Positions 24,151 through 36,874 of a stretch of DNA of 64,000 bases are shown here, piece by piece. Source of the stretch: Coprinus comatus (taxonomy: Eukaryota; Basidiomycota; Agaricomycetes; Agaricales; Agaricaceae); NCBI GenBank assembly GCA_034638255.1, contig JAWPGT010000005.1, positions 744,001 through 808,000 of the forward strand. Reading direction: 5' to 3'. Under the pieces are notes generated by a model. It did not search any database, was not told the origin of the DNA, and was given only the letters and a program-made list of their open reading frames with translations. Every line of letters starts with the position of its first letter. The stretch's first letter is position 1. Made by a program: the position numbers and the translations under genes.

Positions 24151-24756
24151 ATGTCAGTAGTAACCGCAACTCTTCTTCGCCCACCTCCTCATTTCCCATT
24201 ATTATTATCAAACCCACATCCACAACATCCTATACCACTTCCTAGAAAACGAGTCTATGCAAATCTCAATGCTATTAGAGATTTACAACGCGAAATGGAT
24301 GATTTGAGTGATGAGGAAAATGAGTTGGAAGATATTGTACGGTTTTCTCTCTGTCTCACTCATTGACCATTCTCACTGTTCTGTATTGTAGACATCTGCT
24401 ATACATAATAGGGGATACGCATTTCTCGTGCCTATAGGCCGATCATTAACCCAACAAGAAGAAAAGAACGATGTGCGTCATCCTCCTACTTTTGAATTTC
24501 ACATTCATTCACTTACACATAATGCAAAAAGGCGGAAGATGATACGGATGAATCAGAAACAGGTTCAGCTACAGCACCTTCGATGGTTGAAGATGATGGT
24601 GAAAATGAATCAGCACAAGACTTAGATGCTAGTATGGAGGATTTTGATGATGCTACACAAGAAACCGTAGCTACTGATGTCGATGAACCTGAAACGGATG
24701 AGATGGGTTCAGGAGATACGGAAATATATGAAGAAGGATCTTCAGAGGTGTTATAA
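24151..24756 (+). CDS. APC15/Mnd2-like acidic protein (candidate anaphase-promoting complex subunit)
   Basis: Three exons (24151-24336, 24392-24472, 24532-24756) give 163 residues. The N-terminal 60 residues are Pro-rich, then helical (NLNAIRDLQREMDDLSDEEN). The short exon 2 encodes GYAFLVPIGRSLTQQEEKND, and the third exon is an almost continuous acidic tail (Asp, Glu, Ser, Thr). A short conserved VPIG core followed by a long acidic tail is the known layout of APC15/Mnd2, a small subunit involved in Cdc20/Ama1 control on the anaphase-promoting complex. Family members diverge quickly, so the call rests on the VPIG block and layout. Any unrelated acidic nuclear protein remains possible. It is convergent with MTHFR, 103 bp apart. 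Confidence 0.5.
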
Positions 24757-24859
24757 TTCTCGGTAGGTGATTAATGATTAACTTGTTTCAAGTAAGTAGC
24801 TAACCGATCCAATAGTGTACATTAAGGAAACCAATATATTTGCTACCATATAGTAGGCC

Positions 24860-27250
24860 TCAAATACCGTTGGCTTGTGGGATACCAAGGATGAGATCCC
24901 ATAATGCTCGTGGGTTTTGGTAGTCGTGGTGAATAATGTTCATCAGCCACCTCTCGTCTCGCACACTCTCAATAAGCCGACGCTCTTCAGAACCAGGTCG
25001 ATAACACGACGCCCAATCAGACCAGATTAGGAAAGCGTCCTCCTACAATTTTCAAGTCAGGACCTTGTGAATACTGTTTCTAGATCTAAAAACTGACCTT
25101 CCAAGACATGAACGACACGCCTTCGATGATTGTAGTTTGCGCAATCTCTTGTCCAGGGAAAACACCCCATGTCACGGCGTTTCGGGAATCAGCTGGTACA
25201 TTACTTCGATAGTCACCCTTCAAGGAAAGTTAACCGATTAAGCCTTCATGAAGAGGACGCGTATTTGCTTACCTTGAAGTTCCCTGCATAGTAGTGTACC
25301 CACCCCTTTCCGCGTAATTTTATCCGCTCTTCTAGTAACACCAGATCCTTTTCTTCACAGAAGAATTCAACAAAACATTTCTGGAAAACATATCCTGCTT
25401 TGGGACCCCAACCTACAACTTCATCCGACGAACTTGTACCATTTACTGCCGGCTGAGAACCTACAGTCCACCATCCCCGCTTGGTCAATTCTTCGAGTTC
25501 GGGTAAAATCATGAGAGATTCAGCAGATAATGGTGTAGGAGAGAATGGAGTAGTGGGTATCTTGGAATGAAGGTGGTCAAGGAAGATTTGTGTCAAATCT
25601 TCTAGTGTTTTTGGGTTTTTCCATTGTTTAAGAACATCATTGAGCTGATATGGACATGTCAGGGGACCAAATATACTTTGAGAGGAAAGTATAAAGACCC
25701 ACCCCTAGGGTAGTACCACCCCAATGATCCTGAACACCGAATGCAGGACTCTTAAAGTCTCCAAAACGACCATTAGGGAAGTCATCCCAAGTAGCCGCCT
25801 TGTTAGCTTCTCCACGAGCAGTATCACCATCAACTCCTGGCACAGTCGCTAATGAATGCGTTGCATATTGTGTTGCGGTTGCTGCAGAAGCGACCAGATC
25901 AGAATCTACCTCCACAGCCGGTTTATCGGTGTCGCCCTAACAATAACGCAGTTGATTGTCTGGCGGAAAGGAACACAAAAAAGAGAAATAGAGGCTCACC
26001 GCAATGAGTCGGTTAGTGGGGTGGGTGACTGTTCCTGTCCATCCTAATTCTTCTAAAACTCTTTGGACGCTCTTCTCGAGATTGAGTGTGCAGAAGTGAA
26101 CACCCGGTACCCCACCTTCTGCCACAAGTTTACGGATCATTTCTACTGCGAGGGTTACCCCATAATTTTTGATTAATTGATCATCATGCTAAAATGTATG
26201 TCAAATATAACAAACCAAGGAGTTACAGAAGGAACATACACTGATTTCTCGAAGCCTTGTCGAGATGTGTGATGGTACTTGTGTGCCAGTTAGTTTTGTA
26301 AGGCGCTGAAAAGAACTATATGTTTGTATGGGCATGATTCCAGGAATAATGGGAATGGTGATTCCTATGCGAAGCGTTAGGTTTTCAGGGAATGCAATGG
26401 TAGTCATACTCACCTCTCTCCCGTACTTTCTTCATCCAAGCAATGAACCTATCGGTGTCGTAGAAGAGTTGGGTCACAATGAAATCTGCACCAGCGTCTA
26501 CTTTGCGCTTGAGATAGTTAAGTTCCTCCTCCTCGTTAACAAGTCTGTCAGGGTGTCCATCAGGATAAGCTGTATACAAATACGAAGTGGGATATACATC
26601 AGTTGTGTGAGTGAATATATGCTGATGTACCTGCGATTCCTATACAGAAATAATCGCCGTATGATTCACGGATGTATGATACCAAGTCGACTCCATGAGT
26701 GAATCGAGTATCGGAAGGGATCCATTCTTCTTGTCCCCGTGGGGGATCTACGAGAAGGTATGAACAGAAATGTTAATTTGTATAAATAGATGGTATTGGT
26801 CGTACCTCCTCGCAAGGCAAGAATGTTTCGTATTCCTCGTTCTTTAGCATCCTAATTTCTCAAGATGAGTTTCAAGCTATATTCCAAGGACTGGATTAAC
26901 AAACACCTTCAATGCCTCATCTACAGACCCAACCTCCATATTGGTACATGTGAGATGGAGGATGGTATCAAGACTATATTCATTCTGAGTGAGAGATGCA
27001 AGTTCAAGACTTCTCTCCTTAGTAGCTCCGCCTGCGCCCCATGTGATGCTGACGCCTAGTGGATTAAGAATTGCTAAACGCGAAATTCGAGATACTAGAT
27101 TATCGAATCCCTACACAACAAACGAGATTGATGAATGATTTGACCCATGTGGAGACACAAACATACCAGATCTGTACGTGGAGGAAAGAATTCAAAGGTG
27201 AAGAATGGTTTTGAACTTGGTTGCGATGCGATTTTGTCAGTAAATTTCAT
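24860..27250 (-). CDS. Methylenetetrahydrofolate reductase (MTHFR)
   Basis: This FAD enzyme reduces 5,10-methylene- to 5-methyl-tetrahydrofolate for methionine synthesis. The start MKFTDKIASQPSSKPFF is at ATG 27250. N-terminal catalytic barrel blocks are FFTFEFFPPRTD (with the catalytic Glu), ITWGAGGATKERSLELA, LHLTCTNM, ILALRGDPPRGQEEW, CIGIAAYPDGHPD, GADFIVTQLFYD, IPIIPGIMPIQTYSSFQRL and GVPGVHFCTLNLEKSV. The C-terminal regulatory domain, present in eukaryotic enzymes, shows WDDFPNGRFGDFKSPAFG, GWGPKAGYVFQKCFVEFF, NAVTWGVFPGQEIAQ and EDAFLIWSDWASCYR. The stop is at 24860-24862 after LILGIPQANGI. About ten introns; the joins I read are in frame. It is divergent from YPT6 across 371 bp. Two MTHFR paralogues are usual in fungi; I cannot say which this is. 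Confidence 0.96.
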
Positions 27251-27621
27251 TATGGCGTGGATGCTACCTGGGCCGTTTCTTTTCTAATGAGTTGTGTTGC
27301 CGGACTAACTTAATAAAGAGAACTAACACCCATTTGCTTATATAATGAACTACTATTTCAAAAATTGTACTTCAAGCTCAACACATATTTACAATTATAT
27401 TCAGCTTGAGCTTGGTTTAATTCGTTAATAGAAGCAGAAGACATGCTTCGCATCTGCTATACTTCGTTTTATCCCTCGAAATGCGGCAAGGCATATCCGT
27501 GCCTTGGGTTCTAGGCAATCACGTGGTGCGGGGGTCGATGTGGACTCCTCACATGCGAGTTGTTACTTCATACTTACTTGGTTGCCAGTCTCTTAACTTC
27601 TAAACATCCGTATCTCGAACT
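27251..27621. promoter_or_regulatory. Divergent intergenic region, MTHFR / YPT6
   Basis: 371 bp between opposed start codons, AT-rich on the MTHFR side, with CACGTG-like tcacgtgg at 27520-27527. CACGTG is the Cbf1-class element often found upstream of methionine-pathway genes in fungi; a role here is inferred. Confidence 0.4.
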
Positions 27622-28571
<950 letters not shown>

Positions 28572-28883
28572 TCCATTCGATAATCGCACCAAGATGTATA
28601 TAACCCCACTTTCTACCTCACACACTCACATGCTATCTATGATACCAATTCGACTTTTCGGCTCATATTCTTGTCCTGTGTCAACACACTCTGACCGGTC
28701 GTGCTTGATTGATTGATTTTTCGGGCATTAGAAATTGGTGTACATTATCTTCAAAGCTATACATGTCGACAACATCTGCCTTTTCTGTCTCTGTATAATA
28801 CATGTCTACGCTCTCTGTCTTTGCCTATGCCGCTCCCTCCTACACTATCCTCCCACACTATGAAAAATCGAACGAAAAACCAA
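28572..28883. other. Convergent intergenic region, no gene seen
   Basis: 312 bp between the stops of YPT6 and TAP42. It is pyrimidine-rich on the plus strand, consistent with two 3' UTRs. Nothing else recognised. Confidence 0.55.
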
Positions 28884-30350
28884 TCAGCCCCTATTCATCG
28901 TATTACCAGCTCCACGTGGATTAGCATCTTTATATTGTGCCCATTTCTCGTCCTTTTGCCTCTTCTCTTCTGCCCTTTGTTCAGCAAAAGCTGTACCATC
29001 CATTTCTGAGTCTATTTGAAGTTGTTCTGAAGATGTAGGTTCCTCCATTGAAGCTTGTCTAATTGAAAGGTATAGACCTCGTGAGGCTGGATAGAAAGAA
29101 AAAGAAAGTAGTCGTAGTCTCACCCTCCACCTGTAATGATATTTCCCCGCCCCCTTTCGATTTCAAGGTATTCGTCGATTGACATTGTTGGCAGGTTATA
29201 TCCAGGACCAAACACCTCTTGCTGTAACCTTGCTCGTTCTCCAGCATCAGAAGGAAGAATCGTAAATGGCCTTAGAGGCTACGGGAAACTATAATCAGCT
29301 CTTCATACTCGGAATACCCAAGGACATGGAATACTCACTTTTCCTCTATGATCTATTAAAGCACCTTTCCCATTCTTCCCAAATACAGTAGGAAGAACAT
29401 CCAACTTCCACATATCATTCTCACTCTCCTTTCTCTTCCCACCTCTTTCATCGAAACCTGGAGGAGGTGCACTTGAAGGTGTAGGTGGAGCACTTCGTAA
29501 TAAATCCAATTCTTGTTCCATTGATTCCAAATGACTTTGTGTTTGTGCGTAAAGTAATCGTAAAAGGAGGATTGTAGTTTCTCTTTGAATTTCATCAGTT
29601 TCTGAATCCAGTTCCTCTTCATCTTCTGCTCTTCCTGAACTGGAACCGGAAGTATCAGGCAATACTGAAATGATTAAAGAAAAGTCGGATTGTGAGGCTG
29701 TATCATCATCGGAAGTGGAAGTGGAAGGTGAAGGCTTCGTATTTTTTCTCTTCTGAAGTACCCTAACACGCTCTTTAATTTCTTTCGTCTTCTTGTATTG
29801 ATTTATCTTGGTTTCGCGTCGTTTAGTTGGGTCTAAAAGCGTCGCGGAATTTGTCGAATAAAGTGTTTTCTCGGAAGGAGGAATAACTGTATAGTGTTCG
29901 AGTTGGTTGCTAAATACTCGAAAATGTCCCTATGGTATGATACATGAAAATATAAGGGAAGAAGAAAGGGAAGTATACGTACAACAGACTTGGCTAATAT
30001 AGCCATACGATCAGATCTCTCCGTTGTCCTGACTCTATTCTCAACGTCCGCAATAGCATAAGGCAACGTAAGGTAAACCAAGTCTTTCGTAGGTATATCT
30101 TCTAAGCTTTCGTTAGGACTAAATAAAGATAAATCTCGAATTCGTTTGTGAACTTGGTTCAAGTCTCGTAGGCTTGCTTGAACGAGCTCCTGTGGAATAT
30201 AATAAACCGTCAACGATAATATTATTTGTGCACGGGTACATGAGAATAGAAGTTTACCTGAGTCTCATCTTCAATGGTAGGCAGGTCTATAGTCTTTGAG
30301 GCCGATTGTAGTGCGCGTTTGTAGAGTGCTGAGAGAGTTATATCAGACAT
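28884..30350 (-). CDS. TAP42: Type 2A phosphatase-associated protein TAP42 (alpha4/IGBP1 family)
   Basis: TAP42 binds the catalytic subunits of PP2A-like phosphatases and carries TORC1 signals to them. The start MSDITLSALYKRAL is at ATG 30350. The N-terminal helical domain shows KDLVYLTLPYAIADVENRV and SDRMAILAKSVGHFRVF, then TKRRETKINQYKKTKEIKER, which is the binding face for the phosphatase. An acidic, Ser-rich linker follows. The C-terminal block RPFTILPSDAGERARLQQEV, VFGPGYNLPTMSIDEYLEIE, and the last residues ANPRGAGNTMNRG (stop 28884-28886) are diagnostic for TAP42. At least five introns. It sits 169 bp upstream of OGG1 in the same direction. Confidence 0.93.
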
Positions 30351-30519
30351 GGTGGTACGTGCAATAGTGTGATTAGATGGTGGCTGTGCTCGCAATATAT
30401 AGCAGGGCTCGGGAATGTTCTAGACAACAGGTATTGTCGACAGTGTATTAAAATTAAGATGGTAATGAGATGGAATATATTAAAGCTCAAAGAAATACTG
30501 GGAGTAAGGAACATAGATA

Positions 30520-31917
30520 TCAAGTCCGTTTGGAAGTTCGTCGCCGTTTGACACGTTCAATTAGTGTCATTTCTAGATTTTCATCTTTAGCTTCGGTGTT
30601 CAGAGACGAAGATGCAATTGATAGAGCGCCCTGAGTCAATGTTGTAGCCCCAGGTGTTAGTGGAGGGGTTGGAAGTGCTTCTTGTTCTGCTTCTTCTTTT
30701 AGGACATCTGTAGTTTGACGTTTACGTTTAGGTATTGAGGTTTTCTTCTGAGGGCTTGTAGATGGTGTTGAGTTGTAATCTGCGAATGATTTCAGGTCGG
30801 CTGTGAACATGACCTACGCGGAGGTTAATGAGGATTGGAAAATTTTACATAACCAGAACTCACTGAATGCGCCCAACCGGCATAATCTCCCCATACTGAG
30901 ACCAATTTTGAGTTGACTTCGTCATAGAGTTTGGGAGTCATACTAGTTTTCCCAGAAGAGCCTTTCATGCCGTAGTATTTGACAGCAATCTGATGAACGT
31001 GGGTGTCCACTGGAACGACCTCCTTCTAAGTTGCTTATGAGTATACTGATATAGAATGGGAGGATGTAGGATCAACCTTGTCCAAGCTCATGAGGAGAAT
31101 ACAGTCTGCGACCTTTCTCCCTACACCGGTTAACTTAAGTAATTCAACTCTAGCTTCTTCTGTGCTTTTGCTGCGAAGGCTCTTGAGCCATCGTTCAGCG
31201 GCCTCAGTTGGGTCGTCTGGAAGAGTATCGGCGCCATGGGATTCTACCAGGAATTTAGCGGTCCTCTGAATGAATTCTGCACGGTATCCAAAGCCGAGTT
31301 TGCGAAGAGTAGCCGCAACTTCTAGTTTAGCGAGGACAGAGGGTGGAGGGAAGGGATGGTACTCTAGCATTTCTTTTGGATTGGCGGGGTCCGGCATGGA
31401 TAATAGGACCGGAGAGAAATGGTTACACAGGCCATGAACCATCTTTGTTATCCGGGAAATATTATTGTTTGAAGAGCAAATAAATCTGTAGATACACAAA
31501 AATCAGTATTGGGTCGACAAGAAAATTGGCCACATACGAGACAACATTCTCCCAAGGATCCTGACGCAGGATACGAATACCAGGAAACCGCTCTCTGAAA
31601 CGTGCAAAGACATTGTCGCGTGCTGCCCATTGGTCATATAGTGCTGCAAGGTCTATGTGAAGCTGAAAGTAATCCCTGAGCCAAGCAAGAGTCTGGTCAT
31701 TGCGAATTTCTAGTTGAACTGGGGATGGATTATCTGGAAAAAGAGTGTTGCAGATAATTTCGTTCTGATTTTGTTGGAGACAGACTACTCTATCACGGAG
31801 GCAGAGCCTGTGTTCTGTGATGTTTCCTGTGATGACTGACGACCAGCGGAAGGATTGTCCACAGGCCAAGACGGCGTTGAGGGAGAGCTGTGCTTGAGAG
31901 AGAGGGAGAGAGATCAT
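30520..31917 (-). CDS. OGG1: 8-oxoguanine DNA glycosylase/AP lyase OGG1
   Basis: OGG1 excises 8-oxoguanine opposite cytosine in nuclear and mitochondrial DNA. Exon 1 is 31538-31917, the intron 31486-31537. The start MISLPLSQAQLSLNAVL leads into CGQSFRW, which lines the base pocket. SFICSSNNNISRITKMV crosses the first splice. LGFGYRAEFI, the helix-hairpin-helix KLTGVGRKVADCILLMSL with the catalytic lysine, and VPVDTHVHQIAVKYY with the catalytic aspartate complete the active site. The C-terminal 95 residues are low-complexity with two basic nuclear-signal-like clusters (KRKRQ, KRRRTSKR). Its start codon is 22 bp from that of NPR2 on the other strand. Confidence 0.95.
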
Positions 31918-31939
31918 CGGTGCTCTCAGCTCTTACAGC

Positions 31940-34834
31940 ATGCCAGACTCTGGTGACTCCTTCCTCCCCCGTATCCATTCCGTCTTCTACGCTGTCTTCG
32001 ACGTCAGACAGGGCCCAAAGATCGTATACCAAGTACCAGAGGGTCTCATAGCCTGTTCCTCGCCACAGTCTGCTCCTTCAGTGCCCCCAACACCGTCCGT
32101 AGAATTATCCTCACCGGCCTTCACAATTACATCCCCTGCAACACCAGCAACACCCAGCACGAATGACATCCCTTCACGCAACTCGAGTACATCGCTTGCA
32201 TCCCCGTCAGACTACCGGTCTCGCAATGTGTCGTCAACAGTCATTCGTTCAGCTTCAACGCAGCCTACTCTCTTCAACTTTGACGACATCTCCAAATACG
32301 TCATTCCTGCTAGCCAGCTCTGTGGCCGTCTCGTCACCTGTTCAACAAAGAACCATCGCATCATTGGCTTTCCAGTATCCCTGAAGAACAACAAGCTATA
32401 TGACAGAAACTACTTCCGCTACAATCTTTGCTTTGTCTTCGACAGGGGCGCAGACCTTAGTTGCTATGAGCCCGTAGTCCGTAAAGTTGGTCGCGTATTG
32501 ACTTCTTGCGAGGTTTGTAGTTCAATTACAGCCACTTAAGAAATACTTACCTGTCCTGCAGGAAGAATCTAGGCTTCTCTCTAATCCACAAAAGTCTACC
32601 GCAGTCCATGCCATCCTCGAACAGCTATACGAAGACCTCAACTCCTATGCTGAAACCAGTATACCCATAGACCAGTTCAACTCGATAGAGCTCAAGATAT
32701 TCCCTTTCTACCCAAACCCACCCGCTGTCAAGGATTGGATGGTTCCTCTTGCATTGATTAATCTTGCAAAACGAGTCGAGGACAACTGGGATCTTACTAT
32801 GGCCAAGGTTTCCTCCCCATTGATAGCATATATGGACACTTCTCATCCCCTTTCCAGGTGTGCAAGTATATCGACGGTGTAAATCATATCAGTAGAATTG
32901 CACATATGGCCAATTGTGATGTCGACCTCACAAGACAAGCCATTTCACATTTATTGCAAGTTTCTCATCAGTCTGTTATGGTCTCTTAACTGACCCTTTT
33001 ACAGATTCTACCAGGTTATAATGACAATAGATATATTCCAGTACTCGAATATGTATATCATGCGTAAAAGTATACAATGGCTTGCAGAAGAACCGCATGT
33101 TAACGAGGAATGTGGTCCATACGTTACCAAACCAGGTTTGTTATACTAGATTCACCAGTAACTCTATATCAACTCACATTCGGCCTAGGAAGACCTATTC
33201 CAGATTGGCCAACCCTCCTCTATCTATACACTAGACTAAGACCTGGGAAGACTCTATATGAATGGGGTGAGGAGTATCAAGTTGAGAAACTAGGAATTGA
33301 CATTCGTCGGTTCACCAGTTTCGGTGTCATTAAGGCATGCAATATTTAGTATTAATAATACCAGAATACTAACTTCCAACTCCAGGGCTTTCTACGAAGA
33401 GTGCACAGATGGCCAGTCTACATCGCTCCAGAACCTAAAAAAGCTGCATTTTCACCCACAGCTACCTTTACCGGCCCAACCCCAAATACACTATACGATC
33501 TTGCAAATCGTCAACGCGGGTATAGCCATGCCTCTATGCGTTTTCCTCCTGAATCTCATGATCTCACTGCCGGCGGTCCTCTTAGTAACCCACATTATCA
33601 TCGATCCCGACCTCTAAGTGCGGTAGGATCTACAGTGTTCTCAAGTCCTGAATACCAAATAACATCTGCCACTCTTACAAATGCAAATGCAAACTCAAAT
33701 ATGAATCCTAACGCAGACAGTGCAAATGCATCCGTTTCAATGCCACAACCAACCAATACAAATCAACAACTACCATTAACAGTAACACAACGAGCACGTC
33801 GAGCAAGCGCGGCCGAAAAAATCCTCGAACATCTCAGGAATCGCGAGCTTCAGAAATCCGCAGCTGCTGTAGCTGCCCAACATGGTGGTGGATTTCCAAG
33901 TCCAAGGCATTCGTGGATTCATTTCCAACGACATGACGGGCACTCGACCTTGGGTCCTGCGTCTAATAGTAGTAATGAGCAGCCTACGACGCCACCACAT
34001 ACTGATAGGAATGGAGGCGCTGATAGCACAACACCTACACTAGGAAATTTACCTACGCCTACGTTGACTACCAGACCTCTACAACCCAATGTTACTCCCG
34101 TCGGCATTTCTGGAACCGGTGTGGCTGGGACTAATGGTACAGGTGGTGCACTGGGTTTGTTTACACATACTCATTCTACACACGGGAGACACATGAATCA
34201 CGAAGGAGCAGTACCCTCAAACTTGGTGTTACCACCTGCTGCGTTGACCACTCTTACTGTCAATACCAATACCCATGGCTCAGCTCAACGAACCTCAGAG
34301 AAGGAGAGAGAAAGAGAGAGAAGAAAATCTTTAATTCAACCCAGCGTCCCTCCACCATCGCCTGTTCTTCCTAAGAACACCAGCTTGGTGAACACAGCAA
34401 CAGCGACGAATAGGGCAAGGATTTCTAAATCACCGTCCGCGAGCCAACTAGTTCAGCCAGGACCTGGTGGTGGGCATGGAAGACATTCTATTAGCGGAGG
34501 AAGTACCTCAACTATTAATCCTGGTCAAGGTACAACTAGTGGCGGTATAACGGGAAGTGGGAGTGGAGGTGGGGGTATGGGGATTGGAGGTGGAAGTGCG
34601 AGTGGTAATAGTGTAGGAGGAGGAGCAGCAGGAGTGAGCGCAAGTGCAGGTCAACTTTCCAGTTCACTTGTTTTTCCACCACAGCTAATACCACTTTTGG
34701 ACGGTGAGCATCATACAGATGAGCTGTGTGTTAGATTCGAAGTTGGATGGCCCTTACTTGAAAAATGGCTGGAGTTAATAGGAGGTGCGGAGGTTGGAAG
34801 TGATAAGTCGAGAGTGATTATCATTTATCGGTGA
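31940..34834 (+). CDS. NPR2: Nitrogen permease regulator 2 (GATOR1/SEACIT subunit)
   Basis: Npr2 with Npr3 and Iml1 forms the GAP complex that restrains TORC1 when amino acids are short. Exon 1 is 31940-32512; further exons are 32562-32807 and 32858-32955. The intron 32956-33004 is GC-AG (TT|GCAAGT). The start gives RIHSVFYAVFDVRQGPKIVY, the longin-type N terminus. Next are YVIPASQLCGRLVTC, RIIGFPVSLKN, YDRNYFRYNLCFVFDR, WDLTMAKVCKYIDGVNHISR, HLLFYQVIMTIDIFQYSNMY and GIDIRRFTSFGVIKGFLRRV. A roughly 400-residue low-complexity segment (Asn, Thr, Ser, then Gly near 34540-34640) separates these from the C-terminal ELCVRFEVGWPLLEKWLE. The insert makes it much longer than yeast or human homologues. 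Confidence 0.93.
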
Positions 34835-34970
34835 TTTTTTTTTGTGTTTTTGTATTTTGTTTTTGTGTGGTTCTTGTCATGTGTTTGAAGAATATTCACG
34901 AAAAATGTAATGTATATTTAGACCTATGCGAGTATGAGCAAGAAACTGGTATTAATTGTATTATCAAGTA

Positions 34971-36718
34971 TTAGGTATAAATGATGTTCAAAGAAAGACT
35001 GAAAGGAAGTGTACTGGCAGTAACAGTCACCTCTCCCCCTCCAGGTACAAGTTCTGAAACTTTCTTCTCTAAATTGGGTCGCGTGGCTTGTTCAAGTTGA
35101 GGTGGTGCTTGGAGATAAATCTGTTTCACTGGTGTTGAAAGAGATGGTTTCTTGATTTGACTATAAAAGCATGAGATTAGATACCTATTATTCATACTGT
35201 AAGAAAGCAAAGTTACATATCCTGTTTCTCAGTCAACATTTCAATAAGTTCCTCGACGGTCGCATCGCGACTGATTGGGAAATCGAGGGATTCTCCACCA
35301 CAGACAGGACAATCTGGACGCTTTTCATGTTCGAAAGTGTACGAATATACACCATCTGTACCAATTAGCATGAAATAATTGTTAAGATATGCGGCTGAGC
35401 TCGTCGCAATTTTAAATGCTTCATTGCAGCATGCAGCTACAGATTTTGAATATAATGAGAGTATACGATAAGATAAGGGAAATAAGCGTACCAGAGATGA
35501 TAGCGTTGGTGGATGCAATGGCTGGGATAATGTTTTTTACAACACCTTGTGTAAGGGACCATGTTACACCTTCAATATTGAATTCTTTAGCTCGAGCAGC
35601 TGCAGTTTTGTACAACCAGGATATATGTTCTGGGTCATCAGTATCCATCTTCTTGTCTATGATTGATCAAGCGAGTGAGTTTATCAATTTAGATTATAAA
35701 AGATCAGAAATCAGACACACCGGCGTGTACACGAGGCCATTCCAACACAGACGCCCACTCTATACAATGTTCAGGAAGACGAGGGGTATTAGCGATAGTA
35801 CAAATCGGGAATGCAGTTTGTTTATTGAGCATATCGAGAGAACATTCATAACATGATGAGATTGTTGGAAGGATAACTCGTGCTTGACCTTTGAAACCTG
35901 CAAAATAACAAGAATGGTTACATTATTGACCTCAGGATGTGTTCAAAGGGAAGAGCAAGGTAATGGAAGTGTAAGGCACCTTCTGTTCCTCCATCTATGA
36001 GAGGTTTAAGACTTTCTGGGTTTTCGGGATCGACTAGGTTAACGAGGGTAGCGTTGATCCATCGACGTGCTTCTACAGAGTCGAGTCCACATATGACAAG
36101 GTTGAATTGCATGTAATAGTCATCGTCTTTATCTTGGATCTTTCCAAAGTACCTATGCAATTTCACTTTATTATTGCCAAGTTATTATGGATTCAAAGAC
36201 TCACGGTGTAACTTTTGTTCCGGGAACCCTTTCCATGATAAACTCTGCCGCCACGGTTGCTTTTGGCTTCCCAACATCCTTCTGTCTACCAAACATAGTC
36301 GGTCATTCAGTTTCCAAGTGCAAGTTAGATGTGTGGTCAAAACGCACCTGAAGAGGAACTGTCGATTAAGGTTACTTATATCAATCGTGTCCATATCAAT
36401 AACATGGATATCCTTAAAAGCCCGTTAACGCCAGATTGGCGAGAATCTCACATCCTAAACCACCAGCACCGATGACCAGGATCTTGGACTGATCACGAAG
36501 AAAACTCTTCACCTGTACGTAAGATAAATCATCAATACGCAAGTATTCCTCGAAAGCTGGAATGTGTAACCTAGAATTATAGAAATGTTCAGACGTACTT
36601 CATCTCCTGCAGCAAATCCAGGATCGGTCCTTGGGCCTGGTTTATTGAGAACCTGATCAATGTGATACCAGCGTCCTGGCCAGTCGGCATTTGCGTTTGC
36701 ATTCGTGGCAGTATTCAT
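34971..36718 (-). CDS. UBA3: NEDD8-activating enzyme E1 catalytic subunit UBA3, with an apparent one-base frameshift
   Basis: UBA3 adenylates NEDD8 and carries it as a thioester for cullin modification. The start [15 protein letters not shown] is at 36718. The ATP site [20 protein letters not shown] is followed by a break: GGC TTT TAA at 36414-36422 stops the frame. Skipping one T gives AAG GAT ATC CAT and restores [20 protein letters not shown]. Later blocks are intact: [38 protein letters not shown] and [18 protein letters not shown] with the catalytic cysteine. [11 protein letters not shown] completes the zinc site. The C-terminal E2-binding domain ends LNIIYT at 34971. All splice joins I read keep frame except this point. 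Sequencing error, disabling mutation or +1 recoding are possible. Divergent from RCL1, 156 bp between starts. Confidence 0.92.
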
Positions 36719-36874
36719 GGTTGGACTGGAAGTATGATTATGTATAGGTGGTTTAGCAGCCTTAGTCAGGTAGAACGCGTTAATGAACTCATAGGTGTCT
36801 CCGGCCCGGACGTTCCGGTCCCAACAAAGATTTCACCAAAGCCATTCCCATCAATTGTTCTTATTACAATAGCG

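Noticed and set aside
34540..34640. GGN-rich stretch as a microsatellite outside genes
   Set aside because: It is in frame within NPR2 (poly-Gly) and part of its low-complexity insert.
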